Assembly (NCBI RefSeq): GCF_007197575.1
Contig: NZ_CP041616.1
Span: 3,782,001 to 3,846,000, forward strand
Direction of reading: 5' to 3'
DNA: 64,000 nt
Source of the DNA: Ornithinimicrobium ciconiae
GTDB lineage: Bacteria > Actinomycetota > Actinomycetes > Actinomycetales > Dermatophilaceae
Part shown: positions 39,403-49,215 of the stretch, in pieces
Numbering within the stretch: the stretch's first letter is position 1
Layout of the letters: each line of letters starts with the position of its first letter
Translations under genes and position numbers: made by a program
Notes under the pieces: generated by a model
The model's database searches: none
Seen by the model: only the letters and a program-made list of their open reading frames with translations
What the model was told of the DNA's origin: nothing

Positions 39403-42400
39403 TGGCACAGCACAACGAGAAGCCGTTCGAGGACGAACTGTGCGCCTATCTGGCCGCGCGTGGGTGGTTGTACTCGCCGAACGATGACGGGTATGACCGG
39501 GGGCGGGCGCTGTTCCCGGAGGATCTGTTGGGCTGGTTGGAGGACACCCAGCCTGTGACGTACGCGGGCATTGTGAAGCCGTCGATGTCGGAGAAGGAGG
39601 CCCGCGGCGCGCAGGACAAGATCCTGGACCGGGTCGTGAAGGTGCTGGACACCCCGTTGACCTCAGACGGTGGGACGTTGAACCTGTTGCGGGGCGGGTT
39701 CAAGGTCGGCACGTCGAAGCGGTTGGACATGTCGTATCCCCGGCCGGCGACATCGTTGAACCCGAAGGCTGCCGAGCTGTACGGCAGGACCCGGGTTCGG
39801 GTGATGCGGCAGGTTCACTTCGCCACGGCCGGGAACCACACGGTCGACATGGTGCTGTTCATCAATGGGCTCCCGGTGGCGACGGTGGAGCTGAAGACTG
39901 ACTTCACCCAGAGCGTCGACGAGGCGATGGCCCAGTACCGGCGACGAGACCCGCGGTCCTCTCCTCTGTTCGGATGGGGTACTCGTGCGGTGGTGCACTT
40001 CGCGGTGTCGAACGCCGAGGTGTGGATGACCACCAAGCTCGCAGGCCCTGACACCCGGTTCCTGCCGTTCAACCGTGGTGATGACGGCCATGCCGGGAAC
40101 CCGCGCCACCCGGGCGGTTCAGACACGGCCTACCTGTGGGAGCGAGTGTGGGACAAGGACACCTGGCTGGACATCATCCTGCGATTCGCACACGTTGAGA
40201 CGTCGACCCACCTGGACGCCAACGCCCGACCGGTGAAGTCCTCGACGTTGATCTTCCCGCGATTCCACCAGTGGGAGGCAGTCACCGAGGTCCTGGCCGA
40301 TGCCCGGACCAACGGTGCCGGCCAGTCGTACCTGATCGAGCACTCGGCCGGGTCCGGCAAGACGCGCACGATCGCCTGGACCGCGCACCGGTTGCTGTCT
40401 CTGCACGACGAAGCCGATCAGAAGATCTTTGACTCGGTGATCGTGGTGACCGACCGGACCGTGCTGGATGACCAGTTGCAGGCCGCGGTTAAGCAGATCG
40501 AGCGGACCACCGGCACGGTCCTGGCGATCGACCGCAAGGCCTTGGGCGCACACGGTGCCACGTCCAAGTCCCAGTTGCTGCAGCATGGCCTGCTGGGTGG
40601 CCGCAAGATCATCGTCGTCACGCTGCAGACTTTCCCGGCCGTCCTAGAGCTCCTGAACGACGACAGCACGTTGGCCGGGCGCCGGTACGCAGTCATCGCC
40701 GACGAAGCCCACTCCTCCCAAACAGGTTCCGCGGCAACGAAGCTGAAGAAGGTTCTGACACCCAGCGAGCAAGCCGACCTGGATGACGGCGGCGAGGTAG
40801 ACACCGAAACCCTGCTGGCCGCCGAGATGGAGGGACGGGCACGACCGGAGCACATCAGTTTCCTGGCGTTCACCGCGACCCCGAAAGGCAAGACGCTGCA
40901 GCTGTTCGGCCGGCCCGGTGAGGACGTCGACGAGCGAGGCAACCCGATCCCCGTCTCGTTCCACCTGTACCCGATGCAGCAGGCCATCGAAGAGGACTTC
41001 ATCCTCGACGTGTTGCGGAACTTCACGAACTACGACACCGCGTTTCAACTGGCCATCAAGGTCGAACAAGGCGACATGGTCCTGACCGGTCACGACCCGG
41101 ACGACGACACCGTGTTGGTCGATCAGCACGCCGCCACAAAGGGCCTCATCCGGTGGGTGAAGCTGCACCCGACGAACATCGCTCAGAAGGTCCAGATCAT
41201 CGTCGAGCACTACAGGGCCAACATCGCCCACCTGCTCGATGGCAAGGCCAAGGCCATGGTGGTGACCGACTCCCGCAAGGCCGCCGTCCGCTACAAGACC
41301 GCGATGGACGCCTACATCACCAAGATGGGCTACAAAGGCCTGTCCACGCTCGTCGCCTTCTCGGGTGACGTCGACGACCCGGAGACCGGACCGAACCCGT
41401 TCACCGAAGCCAACATGAACCCTGGGGTCACAGGCAACCTGGCCGCCGCGTTCGCCACCGACGGCTTCCAGGTGATGATCGTCGCGAACAAGTACCAGAC
41501 CGGGTTCGACCAGCCCCTGTTGTGCGCCATGTACGTGGACCGGCAGCTCTCTGGGGTGACCGCGGTGCAAACCCTGTCCCGGCTCAACCGGACCTTTCCA
41601 GGCAAGTCCGACACCTACGTGCTGGACTTCGTCAACAGCGAGGAAGAGATCCTGGAGGCGTTCAAGCCCTACTACGCCGGCGCCGAACTGGCCGCGGTCA
41701 CCGATCCAGACCTGATCCACGACTTGCAGGGCAAACTCGACGCCTCTGGCATGTACACGACCGAGGAGGTGGACGCGGTCGTCGACGCCTGGGTGCGCCA
41801 GAAGGGCAACAACGCGATCACCGGTGCGCTGGGCCCGATCGTGCACCGCTTCCGGTCCGACTATCAGACCGCCATGCAACGCGAGGACAAGGCCCGCCTG
41901 GACGAGCTGGACCTGTTCCGCAAGGACCTGCGCAGCTTCATCAACCTGTACGACTTCCTGTCCCAGATCGTCGAGTTCGGCGACACCGAGCCGTTCCGCC
42001 GCTCGATCGCCTACCGACTGCTCGAGCCGCTCATCCACGTCCGCAACCACAGCGAGATCACCGACCTGTCTGGCGTGGATCTGGTCGCCATCACCCAGAA
42101 GCACAAGAGCACCTCTGACCTGGTCATCGAGGAGACCAAACCAGTCCGCCCCGTTACTGCGGCTGGTTCGGGCACCGTCCGGGAGATCAAGAAGGGCCCG
42201 TTGGCGGAGGTCATCGAGCGGCTCAACGAGATCTTCGGCGGCGAGGACTTCAGCACCGACCAGCAGGAGACCTGGCTGGAAGGACTCATCCGGTCTCTCA
42301 TGAGTGACGAGCAGGTCCGCGAACAGGCTGAGCACAACAGCAAGGGCCAGTTCCTGGCAAGCCCCACCCTGCGCACCAAGGTCCTCCTCGCCGTCTTCAA

Positions 42401-42515
42401 GAACCAAGCCGCGCACGAGAAGATGAGCCAGATCATCCACCAAGGCGGCCAACCCGAAAAGGTCCTGGTCGAGATGCTCGGCGAACTGATCCACCACCTG
42501 GTACGCGAAGAGTAG
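39402..42515 (+). CDS. hsdR: Type I restriction endonuclease motor subunit
   Basis: 1,037 residues from ATG 39402 (TGATG overlap with hsdS). The N-terminal nuclease domain shows the PD-(D/E)xK core as VDMVLFINGLPVATVELKTD (ELK). The translocase follows with Walker A EHSAGSGKTRTIAWTAHRL, DEAH box IADEAHSSQTG, motif III SFLAFTATPKG, and helicase C-terminal motif YQTGFDQPLLCAMY / QTLSRLNRTFPGK. Complete in length and motifs, so active restriction is expected. Confidence 0.95.
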   Translation: MAQHNEKPFEDELCAYLAARGWLYSPNDDGYDRGRALFPEDLLGWLEDTQPVTYAGIVKPSMSEKEARGAQDKILDRVVKVLDTPLTSDGGTLNLLRGGFKVGTSKRLDMSYPRPATSLNPKAAELYGRTRVRVMRQVHFATAGNHTVDMVLFINGLPVATVELKTDFTQSVDEAMAQYRRRDPRSSPLFGWGTRAVVHFAVSNAEVWMTTKLAGPDTRFLPFNRGDDGHAGNPRHPGGSDTAYLWERVWDKDTWLDIILRFAHVETSTHLDANARPVKSSTLIFPRFHQWEAVTEVLADARTNGAGQSYLIEHSAGSGKTRTIAWTAHRLLSLHDEADQKIFDSVIVVTDRTVLDDQLQAAVKQIERTTGTVLAIDRKALGAHGATSKSQLLQHGLLGGRKIIVVTLQTFPAVLELLNDDSTLAGRRYAVIADEAHSSQTGSAATKLKKVLTPSEQADLDDGGEVDTETLLAAEMEGRARPEHISFLAFTATPKGKTLQLFGRPGEDVDERGNPIPVSFHLYPMQQAIEEDFILDVLRNFTNYDTAFQLAIKVEQGDMVLTGHDPDDDTVLVDQHAATKGLIRWVKLHPTNIAQKVQIIVEHYRANIAHLLDGKAKAMVVTDSRKAAVRYKTAMDAYITKMGYKGLSTLVAFSGDVDDPETGPNPFTEANMNPGVTGNLAAAFATDGFQVMIVANKYQTGFDQPLLCAMYVDRQLSGVTAVQTLSRLNRTFPGKSDTYVLDFVNSEEEILEAFKPYYAGAELAAVTDPDLIHDLQGKLDASGMYTTEEVDAVVDAWVRQKGNNAITGALGPIVHRFRSDYQTAMQREDKARLDELDLFRKDLRSFINLYDFLSQIVEFGDTEPFRRSIAYRLLEPLIHVRNHSEITDLSGVDLVAITQKHKSTSDLVIEETKPVRPVTAAGSGTVREIKKGPLAEVIERLNEIFGGEDFSTDQQETWLEGLIRSLMSDEQVREQAEHNSKGQFLASPTLRTKVLLAVFKNQAAHEKMSQIIHQGGQPEKVLVEMLGELIHHLVREE

Positions 42516-42525
42516 GACGACGTCG

Positions 42526-43071
42526 ATGGCTGAAGGAGTCGAGGTCCCATCTGGAGAGGTGCTTCCAATGCGTCATGTGTTGGGCCGCGGCCTGCCAGAG
42601 GGGTTCCCTGCCCCAGTGTTGGGCGAACAACCGCATGGGCTCGACGTCCGTCATGTTGACCCCGAGGGTTGGACCGGCGACGGGCCGATCGAGGACCGCG
42701 CGGTAGCGCCACCTTTGGAGTGGACCGAGGCACACCGCATCCTGATCCTCGACGCCTACAACCGAAAGTGGGCTCGCTACCTCGAGGACGGCCAAAGCCA
42801 CGAGATTGAATGGCCGCCGACGGCCTACCTATGGACGCCAGGACACGCGATCGAGCCAATCCTCTACACCTGCAACGAACACGACGAGGCAGACTGCGAA
42901 ATCTGTGAGCTTGAGCCAATCCCACCTGATGAGGTGTACCCGGCAGAGTGGCGGTGGCGAGTCCAGATCGAGGTCTACCGCTGGGAAGGGACTTCCGGTG
43001 TCCGTGAAGAGGTCGAAACATTCGAGTTCATGACCACCCTCATGGACCCGCGCGAGGTCGACTACACCTGA
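42526..43071 (+). CDS. Hypothetical protein behind hsdR
   Basis: 181 residues, ten bases after hsdR and probably co-transcribed. Acidic, with PPLEWTEAHRILILDAYNRK and a possible Cys pair in TCNEHDEADCEICELEP; ends in a Trp/Arg-rich beta stretch (WRWRVQIEVYRWEG). No known anti-restriction or antitoxin motif. It may be a restriction-linked accessory gene. The 250 bp after it hold no gene. Confidence 0.6.
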   Translation: MAEGVEVPSGEVLPMRHVLGRGLPEGFPAPVLGEQPHGLDVRHVDPEGWTGDGPIEDRAVAPPLEWTEAHRILILDAYNRKWARYLEDGQSHEIEWPPTAYLWTPGHAIEPILYTCNEHDEADCEICELEPIPPDEVYPAEWRWRVQIEVYRWEGTSGVREEVETFEFMTTLMDPREVDYT

Positions 43072-43321
43072 CATCGTCCCAACAAGCGAGGCATGGTTCG
43101 AAACCGGGCGCCAGTGAGCGAGCTGGCGTTCGAACTCGCCCTCCCCGAGCTATGAATCCAGCAGGTGATGACGGCCCCTGTCTGAGACCTGGCGATCGAC
43201 ACCGCCCAGGTGCTCGGGCAGTCCATCGCGGTGATGGCCAGGCCAGGGACTGCTGTTCCCAGCTCACTTGGACGGGTGGCCCTAGGCTCCCACCCAGACA
43301 GTGCGGCCGAGGAGGAAGATC

Positions 43322-44932
43322 ATGAGCGATGCCGAGGAACCCGACTGGTTGGACGCGCTGAGAGACCAGTTCGCCGGCATGGTGACGGTCACCCACTCAG
43401 CAGAGCAGCGAGGGCCTCGACTTCGATTCGCCCTGCCGGGGGGCCGGCATGGTGGAGCGGAGATCTCGTTGAGCGCGGTCGTCGACGAGCCGTACATAAC
43501 AGTCGACGTGACCCCGCTCGAGCACTGCACCATCCGCGACACACCACTCAACCTCACCCTCCGTGTCGTCGGTGGAGGTCACGGCCACCTACTGGACCTA
43601 ACGTTGGCAAGCTCAGTTCACGGCCCGGTCCAACTCGATGGTGCTGCCGATGGGATTCGCCTAACCGTTGAGAGTGGCGCGGAGACAGACATTGCTGTTG
43701 CTAGGGGCTTCGTCCGACCACGCAAGGACGAGACGTTCAGCTGCCCTCTGACATTGGCCGGTGGTGAACTGGGCAGTGGCACCTACGGCGTTGTGCGCGC
43801 AGGTGGTTCGGCTGCATTCAGTACCGAGCGGTTGATGCTGACGATCGACACCCTTGAACTGCTAGGAGACTCGACCTTCGAACTTCCTCAGTCTGGCGCA
43901 ACGATCGACATCTCGCGGCTCCACTCCCAGTCAACAGGACACTCGCTGACGGTGACCCACGCGGGCGCAAGCAAGAAGAAGCCGCCAAACCCCAATATCC
44001 GCCTGAGCCTCAGCACCGTGGAGTCAGTCAGGGTGGCAGGCGGCGCCGAGGTGCAGGTGACGCTCAAGGGTCCGCTCACGGAAGCGACTTTCGCGGGGCA
44101 GCTGGAGGTGACTGTTCCCGTCCGGACAGCGATTGACGGTCCGGCCTTTGAGAAGCACGGCGGCAAGTTGCCACGGCTGGTAGCTCAACCCAGATCGGTC
44201 GTCAGAGGTATCAGTGGGGGTGTGGTGATCCGGGCTGCCCAACAAGCCACTCTTGAAGGGGCCGGCACAGGTTTTCGGATCGACAAACTGGAAGCCCCCA
44301 CGCGACGCGGTGCTGGCGGCGAGTACTTCAAGGATGCCTACCTCCGGAACTTCCGCGTATCACCTGGGCTCCCGGGCCACTCCCTCTTAGTACAGATGGA
44401 TGAAGCGCACCAGGTCGAGCCGTCCACCGCGGACCTGCCCGGCTGGGACCTTCGCTTCCCGCGCCGTAGCCGCAAGACGGGCGAAGTCGACCGACGCAAT
44501 GCCGAGTTCATGCGCAAACTGTCCGAGCTCGCCGACACGAAGGGCGCATCGGGGTCGGTGCGGACCAAAGTTGGGTGGTGTGCACAGCGCCTCCGACACG
44601 AGACCACAAACGGCTGGGTCGAACGAGGTGCCCTCACCGGCTACCGGTGCTTGGGCTATGGGGAGCGACCGGGCCCGCCACTGCTGAGTTGGTTGGCGCT
44701 CTCGCTAGCCTTCACCTTCCTGCTCTGGGGACTCGGGCTTGCCTCGGTCAGCAGTTGGGGCGACTTCTTCACCGCCTGGGCAGACCGCGCCGCCAGCCCG
44801 ATAGGGGCCATCGTCGGGACGGGCACAGCTGGTGAGGCGAACGCATGGCTGTACCTTGTTCGGGCCATCGTGGCCGTGCCTCTGGTAGTCGCGGCGCTCT
44901 GCCTTCGGAAGTACGTCCGCGCCGGAAAGTAG
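43322..44932 (+). CDS. Beta-rich membrane-anchored protein
   Basis: 536 residues from ATG 43322 (GGAGGAAG upstream). Residues about 20-340 are rich in short hydrophobic strands and Gly turns (for example GGHGHLLDLTLASSVHGPVQ), like a beta-helix or bactofilin-type scaffold. A helical basic region (about 370-440) follows, then two membrane helices near the C-terminus (SWLALSLAFTFLLWGLGLAS and VRAIVAVPLVVAALCL) and a basic tail. Third such scaffold-plus-C-terminal-helices design in the element is at 53082-55148. Function unknown. Confidence 0.6.
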   Translation: MSDAEEPDWLDALRDQFAGMVTVTHSAEQRGPRLRFALPGGRHGGAEISLSAVVDEPYITVDVTPLEHCTIRDTPLNLTLRVVGGGHGHLLDLTLASSVHGPVQLDGAADGIRLTVESGAETDIAVARGFVRPRKDETFSCPLTLAGGELGSGTYGVVRAGGSAAFSTERLMLTIDTLELLGDSTFELPQSGATIDISRLHSQSTGHSLTVTHAGASKKKPPNPNIRLSLSTVESVRVAGGAEVQVTLKGPLTEATFAGQLEVTVPVRTAIDGPAFEKHGGKLPRLVAQPRSVVRGISGGVVIRAAQQATLEGAGTGFRIDKLEAPTRRGAGGEYFKDAYLRNFRVSPGLPGHSLLVQMDEAHQVEPSTADLPGWDLRFPRRSRKTGEVDRRNAEFMRKLSELADTKGASGSVRTKVGWCAQRLRHETTNGWVERGALTGYRCLGYGERPGPPLLSWLALSLAFTFLLWGLGLASVSSWGDFFTAWADRAASPIGAIVGTGTAGEANAWLYLVRAIVAVPLVVAALCLRKYVRAGK

Positions 44933-44956
44933 TGGAGCTCCCCGACCCACGTGCAT

Positions 44957-45763
44957 TTACGCCTGCCTGGGGCGTTTGGTCAGCACGTCGTCCGACAGCG
45001 CGATCTCGACCCCATCGCCTCTCGTCACCCTTGCTTGAAAGAAGTCACGGTCGAAGGCCCCCACATCGAGGCCCGCGTCGTAGAGCCGGCGCGCTGCCTC
45101 CAGCAAGGTCCACACGATATGAGCGTCACGGGCCGCGGCGATACATCCGCGCTCGTTTGTGGTTACCTGGAGCACCGACATCCCGTCCTGTCGAGGGAAC
45201 TGCGAAAGTGCGTGGGCCACCTCTTCGTCCAGGTAGGTAGCGGAGGAACTCAGGTCACTCAAGGCGCGGGGGACGGCCAGCTCGACCACCGTCCTGAACA
45301 TGTTGGCGCGGTCCGGGCCGAAGAACGTCCTGTTCGGATCCATTCCTCCTTCGTTGATAAGGGCCTCCATCCGCTGCTCAATCTTGGAGGCTAATCGCTG
45401 TAGATCGCCCTGATTCCAGGGGTCAAGCTTGTACCCCAACGCCGCGGCTGCCGTCTGATAAGGGTCCAGCAGTCCAGGACCAGGGGTCAGAAGCACCTGG
45501 AAAGTTTGGCGATGGAACTCGTATGTGGACCGACGACGGCGCCTCGCGGGCAGCTCGACGATCAGCCAGTGGAAGATCGTTGCGCCGATCAGTGCGTAGG
45601 TCACGTTTCGAGTGACCTCTCCAACCGCCGCAGCACCAGGCAGGACCTCAGGGAAACGCCGGGCCAGTTCGATGGCGAAGACCGAACCCAGGAGCACCGC
45701 CAAGGTGAGAGCCGGTCTACGCAGAGGCAGGACAGCAAGTGCTCTGAGTCGTTGTTCCCACAT
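44957..45763 (-). CDS. Two-helix membrane protein with cytoplasmic domain
   Basis: 268 residues from ATG 45763. Two membrane helices (LTLAVLLGSVFAIELARRF and VTYALIGATIFHWLIVELPA), then RRRRR and a helical cytoplasmic domain of about 190 residues. It converges on the gene at 43322-44932 with 24 bp between. An upstream in-frame extension to 45889 has no ribosome site. Not recognised; a two-TM-plus-soluble-domain layout is common among phage-defence effectors, which is suggestive only. Confidence 0.6.
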   Translation of the reverse strand: MWEQRLRALAVLPLRRPALTLAVLLGSVFAIELARRFPEVLPGAAAVGEVTRNVTYALIGATIFHWLIVELPARRRRRSTYEFHRQTFQVLLTPGPGLLDPYQTAAAALGYKLDPWNQGDLQRLASKIEQRMEALINEGGMDPNRTFFGPDRANMFRTVVELAVPRALSDLSSSATYLDEEVAHALSQFPRQDGMSVLQVTTNERGCIAAARDAHIVWTLLEAARRLYDAGLDVGAFDRDFFQARVTRGDGVEIALSDDVLTKRPRQA

Positions 45764-45910
45764 GCCCGAAGTATGCGTGGGTCTGAGGCATCCCGTCCGC
45801 CGGGGTACAGGACGCGCGGACGGCTTGTGCATCGAAGGCGGCTTTAGCTGGCTGACCGTCCTCCAGTCAGGGCGATCAGCGACATCCACGGTCCTGCCAG
45901 GTGTCAGGCG

Positions 45911-46336
45911 CTAACGCCCACCGCGGGTCAACTGGTGGAGACCACTCTGCGCCATTCCCTGCATGGCGGTATAGTGCTCCGCACCAAAGACTGCCCGGTG
46001 TTCGGCGTCAGGCCGCGCGGCCAACGCCTGCCTGTACGTATGGACATGGACGAGGACGATCCTGGAGACTGCCTCGTCGATGTCGCGGCCGACCACGTGG
46101 AGGGGTGCGGGCGGAGGCCCCCCGGGAATCGGGTTGCCGTTGGAATCAAGTAGGAAACTCCACGCGTACCAGAACCCGTCGATGACCATGTAAAGGGTCT
46201 CGGTTATTCCGGGGTACGTGTGGACGACGACCGCTCGGTCGCGCTGCATATCGACTAGGCCGACGTCCCAGAACGAACAGAGAGGTCCCAACTTCTCGAC
46301 GAGTCGCTTGAGCTGCCTCTCTGAACTTCCGAACAT
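45911..46336 (-). CDS. Hypothetical protein
   Basis: 141 residues from ATG 46336. Soluble mix of helix and strand: KRLVEKLGPLCSFWDVGLVD, HTYPGITETLYMVIDGFWYA, then VLVHVHTYRQALAARPDAEH. No family recognised. The reading frame is open further upstream but with low-quality coding sequence and no start signal. Confidence 0.55.
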   Translation of the reverse strand: MFGSSERQLKRLVEKLGPLCSFWDVGLVDMQRDRAVVVHTYPGITETLYMVIDGFWYAWSFLLDSNGNPIPGGPPPAPLHVVGRDIDEAVSRIVLVHVHTYRQALAARPDAEHRAVFGAEHYTAMQGMAQSGLHQLTRGGR

Positions 46337-46490
46337 GGGAAGCAGACTACTTGGCCCTCCCGGGAGTCTTCCACGACGGTGTCTGTCCGTTGGGGTACAC
46401 CCGGCCGATCCACACCGACCGCCAGTGTCACCACCGTCCAATAGGGTCCGGTCAGAGCCAATGAGACACATCTGATCGGGAGGTCTAGAC

Positions 46491-47054
46491 ATGACGGGGC
46501 AGATTGTCGCGTACGTCCGGGTGAGCAGCACCGACCAGCGGACTGACCGCCAGGACGTCGGGCAGGTTGGGCGGCTCTTCGAGGATCACGTGTCCGGCGG
46601 CAGCACTGACCGGCCGGCGTTCCTCGAGATGATGGGCTACCTGCGGGACGGCGACACCCTCCGGGTCTGGTCCATGGATCGCCTGGCCCGCTCACTGCTC
46701 GACCTGGTGACCACTGTGCAGGACCTGGTCGGACGTGGCGTCACCGTCGAGTTCATCTCCGAGCGGCTGATCTTCAAACCCGGTGCGGACGACCCCTACG
46801 CCACGTTCCAGCTCCAACTACTCGGATCTGTCGCTGAGCTCGAGCGGGCACTGATCCGGCAGCGGCAACGCGAAGGCATCGAGAAGGCCAAGGCGCGCGG
46901 GGTCTACCGGGGACGGGCACCGAAGCTGGCCGCCGAGCAGGTTGCCAAGGCGCAGGCCCGAGTCGCCGCTGGGGTCCCGAAGGCCCGTGTGGCGAGGGAG
47001 CTGGGGTGCGGCCGGGCGACGCTGTACCGCGCGCTGGAGTCCGCGGGTGTCTGA
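46491..47054 (+). CDS. Small serine resolvase/invertase
   Basis: 187 residues. Catalytic N-terminal domain with YVRVSSTDQRT (nucleophile Ser12), SMDRLARSLLDLV and QRQREGIEKAKARGVYRGR, then a Hin-like helix-turn-helix (KARVARELGCGRATLYRALE). Full length for the resolvase/invertase family, so probably active. No paired res or inversion site is obvious next to it. Overlaps the next gene by eight bases if that gene starts at GTG 47047. Confidence 0.9.
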   Translation: MTGQIVAYVRVSSTDQRTDRQDVGQVGRLFEDHVSGGSTDRPAFLEMMGYLRDGDTLRVWSMDRLARSLLDLVTTVQDLVGRGVTVEFISERLIFKPGADDPYATFQLQLLGSVAELERALIRQRQREGIEKAKARGVYRGRAPKLAAEQVAKAQARVAAGVPKARVARELGCGRATLYRALESAGV

Positions 47055-48015
47055 CGAGCCTCTAATCGGTATGCCCACACCGCTCTCCGACGAAGAAATA
47101 GACGGCGTAGACGCGCAGTGCCGTCGCGCCATGGCCTACTGGTCGCACCTTGGCATCCCGCCGCTCGCTCCCCTTGCACTCCAGGCCGCGCCGGGGAGCT
47201 CTACCGCGGCTCACCTTGCCGACATGCACCTTGAGGGGACCCTGAGAACGCTGAACCCCGCGGTGCTCGCGTGGCGCTCCCTCGGCAGCGCGGGCGAACA
47301 TGCAGGTCTCGCTGAGCATGTGCACTGGGCAACGTCGGGCGGGGTGGTGCATCGCCCGCAGATGTCCCTGGCTCGGACTACCATGTTGGGTGCAGCCAGG
47401 GCCATCTACGTGCTGGAGCCGGAGAGCCTGGATGAGCAACGCGTGCGGGCTGCGCAACTGGCGAACCAGGAGGCTCGGGACGCACAGAAGATTCTCGACC
47501 AGTGGAGTGACACCCCCTACGTTCGGGAGAGAGTCTTCGCCACGTTGGCTGACCAGCTCGTCGGACTGGCCGATGGAGCGGCCGAGATACTGCGACAGGC
47601 CGGCCGCCCCCCGGGCAGCCACGTTTCCGAGAGCGAGCTGCTTCGCAAGGTGCAGCACACGGTGAAGGACAGACTCGCGTGGCCGGACTCAGCCGTCCTG
47701 AGTTTCTGGTCCCTCGCCTCAGGTACCTCCCACGCCCGTTCCTGGGTGTGGGAGAGCGAGCTCCAGTCACCCGCCGAACATTTTGTTGGTGTGTGGTCAA
47801 TCCCCGTGGCCTTCATGGAGCAGGCGTGGACACTGTGGAACAAACGGCGTGGGCTGGACATCCCGCCGCCTACCCCACCCGAAGACTGGGAGCCTGATCG
47901 GTCCTCTTGGGGTCCACTGCCAGGCAGGAGTCTCTGGCTTGGGGCACCGGGAACGGACGATCTGGGAGATCTTGACGCAGACCCTCCACCATGTAGCCCG
48001 AGCCCTAGATCCTGA
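47047..48015 (+). CDS. Helical hypothetical protein
   Basis: About 322 residues (GTG 47047; ATG 47071 is the alternative). Mostly helical and soluble: AHLADMHLEGTLRTLNPAVL, RAAQLANQEARDAQKILDQW, and a FWSLASGTSHARSW motif near residue 235. The SGxxHA element resembles helical HEPN-like or DUF5677-like cargo proteins, but this is not secure. Coupled to the resolvase. Confidence 0.55.
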   Translation: MSDEPLIGMPTPLSDEEIDGVDAQCRRAMAYWSHLGIPPLAPLALQAAPGSSTAAHLADMHLEGTLRTLNPAVLAWRSLGSAGEHAGLAEHVHWATSGGVVHRPQMSLARTTMLGAARAIYVLEPESLDEQRVRAAQLANQEARDAQKILDQWSDTPYVRERVFATLADQLVGLADGAAEILRQAGRPPGSHVSESELLRKVQHTVKDRLAWPDSAVLSFWSLASGTSHARSWVWESELQSPAEHFVGVWSIPVAFMEQAWTLWNKRRGLDIPPPTPPEDWEPDRSSWGPLPGRSLWLGAPGTDDLGDLDADPPPCSPSPRS

Positions 48016-48084
48016 CACCCGCGTGAATCGCCATTATCGAGCGTGTCGGCCCGAAAAACCCTCTTCACTCGCTAGCGTTCGGCC

Positions 48085-48561
48085 ATGTCCACCCACCGCC
48101 GGCTCACTGGTCGCACGCTTGGCGCATTGGCCGCTTCCCTGCTTCTCATCGGCTGCTCAGGCGGTGACGACGATCCCAGCACGCCTGGCGAGGACGTTGC
48201 CGGTGCCATGCCGCCCGCCGTTGGCCCGGCGTACGACGACGCCGCGGAGGTTCTCGACATCCTCAGAGATGCCGGCCTGCACGACCCAGAGTATGAGCAC
48301 CAGTGCAGCGAGGAGATGTCCGTCAACATGGCCGGCTTTGGCACGGCCAGGTGCATCGTCAGGGAGGAAGACATGGCCGTTGGCGTTTCCAGCAACATAA
48401 TCGAAGTGCACGTCTATGCCGATGAGGAGCACGCGCGAGAGTTCATGGTCGGCCAGAGTGTCCCGTACTGGCATGGGAACGGATACTTCATCACGGCGCC
48501 AAGCGAGGACCTCCTGGAGCGGGCCGAAGAGGTGATCCTCGCCCACCACGCCACTGGCTAG
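48085..48561 (+). CDS. Lipoprotein, function unknown
   Basis: 158 residues. Signal peptide with lipobox LLIGC (Cys24), an Asp/Pro linker and a small mature domain with two Cys (HQCSEEMSVN ... ARCIVREED) likely to form a disulphide. Small Cys-paired lipoproteins are frequent in actinobacterial mobile elements; a surface role is likely. Confidence 0.7.
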   Translation: MSTHRRLTGRTLGALAASLLLIGCSGGDDDPSTPGEDVAGAMPPAVGPAYDDAAEVLDILRDAGLHDPEYEHQCSEEMSVNMAGFGTARCIVREEDMAVGVSSNIIEVHVYADEEHAREFMVGQSVPYWHGNGYFITAPSEDLLERAEEVILAHHATG

Positions 48562-48669
48562 AGGGCAGGACAGTTCGGCAAGGCAGAACAAGGGCCGGCG
48601 GCGGTCAGGATGAGCCGCCGCAGCGCGCCCGGCCAAGGAGCCGCCAAGCACCGCGCTACAGGTCGGGTA

Positions 48670-49215
48670 TCAGCGCACCGCCCGGTAGACCGTCGCGCGG
48701 CTCACTGCCAGGATCGCAGCGACCTCGCTCACTGGCTGGCCCTTCTCGATCCGTGTCTTGGCGTCAGCGACCTGCTTGGCGGTCAGGGCACGGGGACGAC
48801 CACCACGCTGGCCCGGTCCTCGAGCAGCCAGAGCCTCCTGGGTGCGGGCAGCGATCAGTGCAGCCTCCATTTCAGCGAAAACCCCGCCCACCTGCAGCAT
48901 GGCTCGGCCCATCGGGGTGCTGGTGTCGATGCCGTGGTCCAGCACCCGCAGTGACGCCCCGACCTGCTCTGTGGCCTCCATGACCTGCACCAGCCCACTG
49001 AGCCGTCGGGCGATCCGGTCAACGCGCGTGGTGACCAAAACGTCACCCTCCCGCAGCGTCCTGATCGCCTGCTCGAGCTGCGGACGAGGCTTCTTGCCGG
49101 ACACCTTCTCGGTGTAGATGTGCCGGTCTTCGACGCCCGCCCCACGGAGGGCCAGGACCTGCGTGCTGAGGTCCTGACCCTCCGTGGACACCCTCGCGTA
49201 TCCGATAAGCGTCAT
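48670..49215 (-). CDS. Small serine resolvase/invertase
   Basis: 181 residues: YARVSTEGQDL with nucleophile Ser10, TTRVDRIARRLSGLVQVMEA and EMEAALIAARTQEALAAR, then the HTH GQPVSEVAAILAVSRATVYR. Second complete resolvase of the element. ATGA overlap with the alkB gene upstream, so they share a message. Confidence 0.9.
   Translation of the reverse strand: MTLIGYARVSTEGQDLSTQVLALRGAGVEDRHIYTEKVSGKKPRPQLEQAIRTLREGDVLVTTRVDRIARRLSGLVQVMEATEQVGASLRVLDHGIDTSTPMGRAMLQVGGVFAEMEAALIAARTQEALAARGPGQRGGRPRALTAKQVADAKTRIEKGQPVSEVAAILAVSRATVYRAVR

Noticed and set aside
43083..43140. tRNA-like GGTTCGAAACC followed by CGCCA
   Set aside because: The stem around the TTCGAA loop is only two pairs and no acceptor, D or anticodon arms can be drawn; it is part of a local imperfect inverted repeat.
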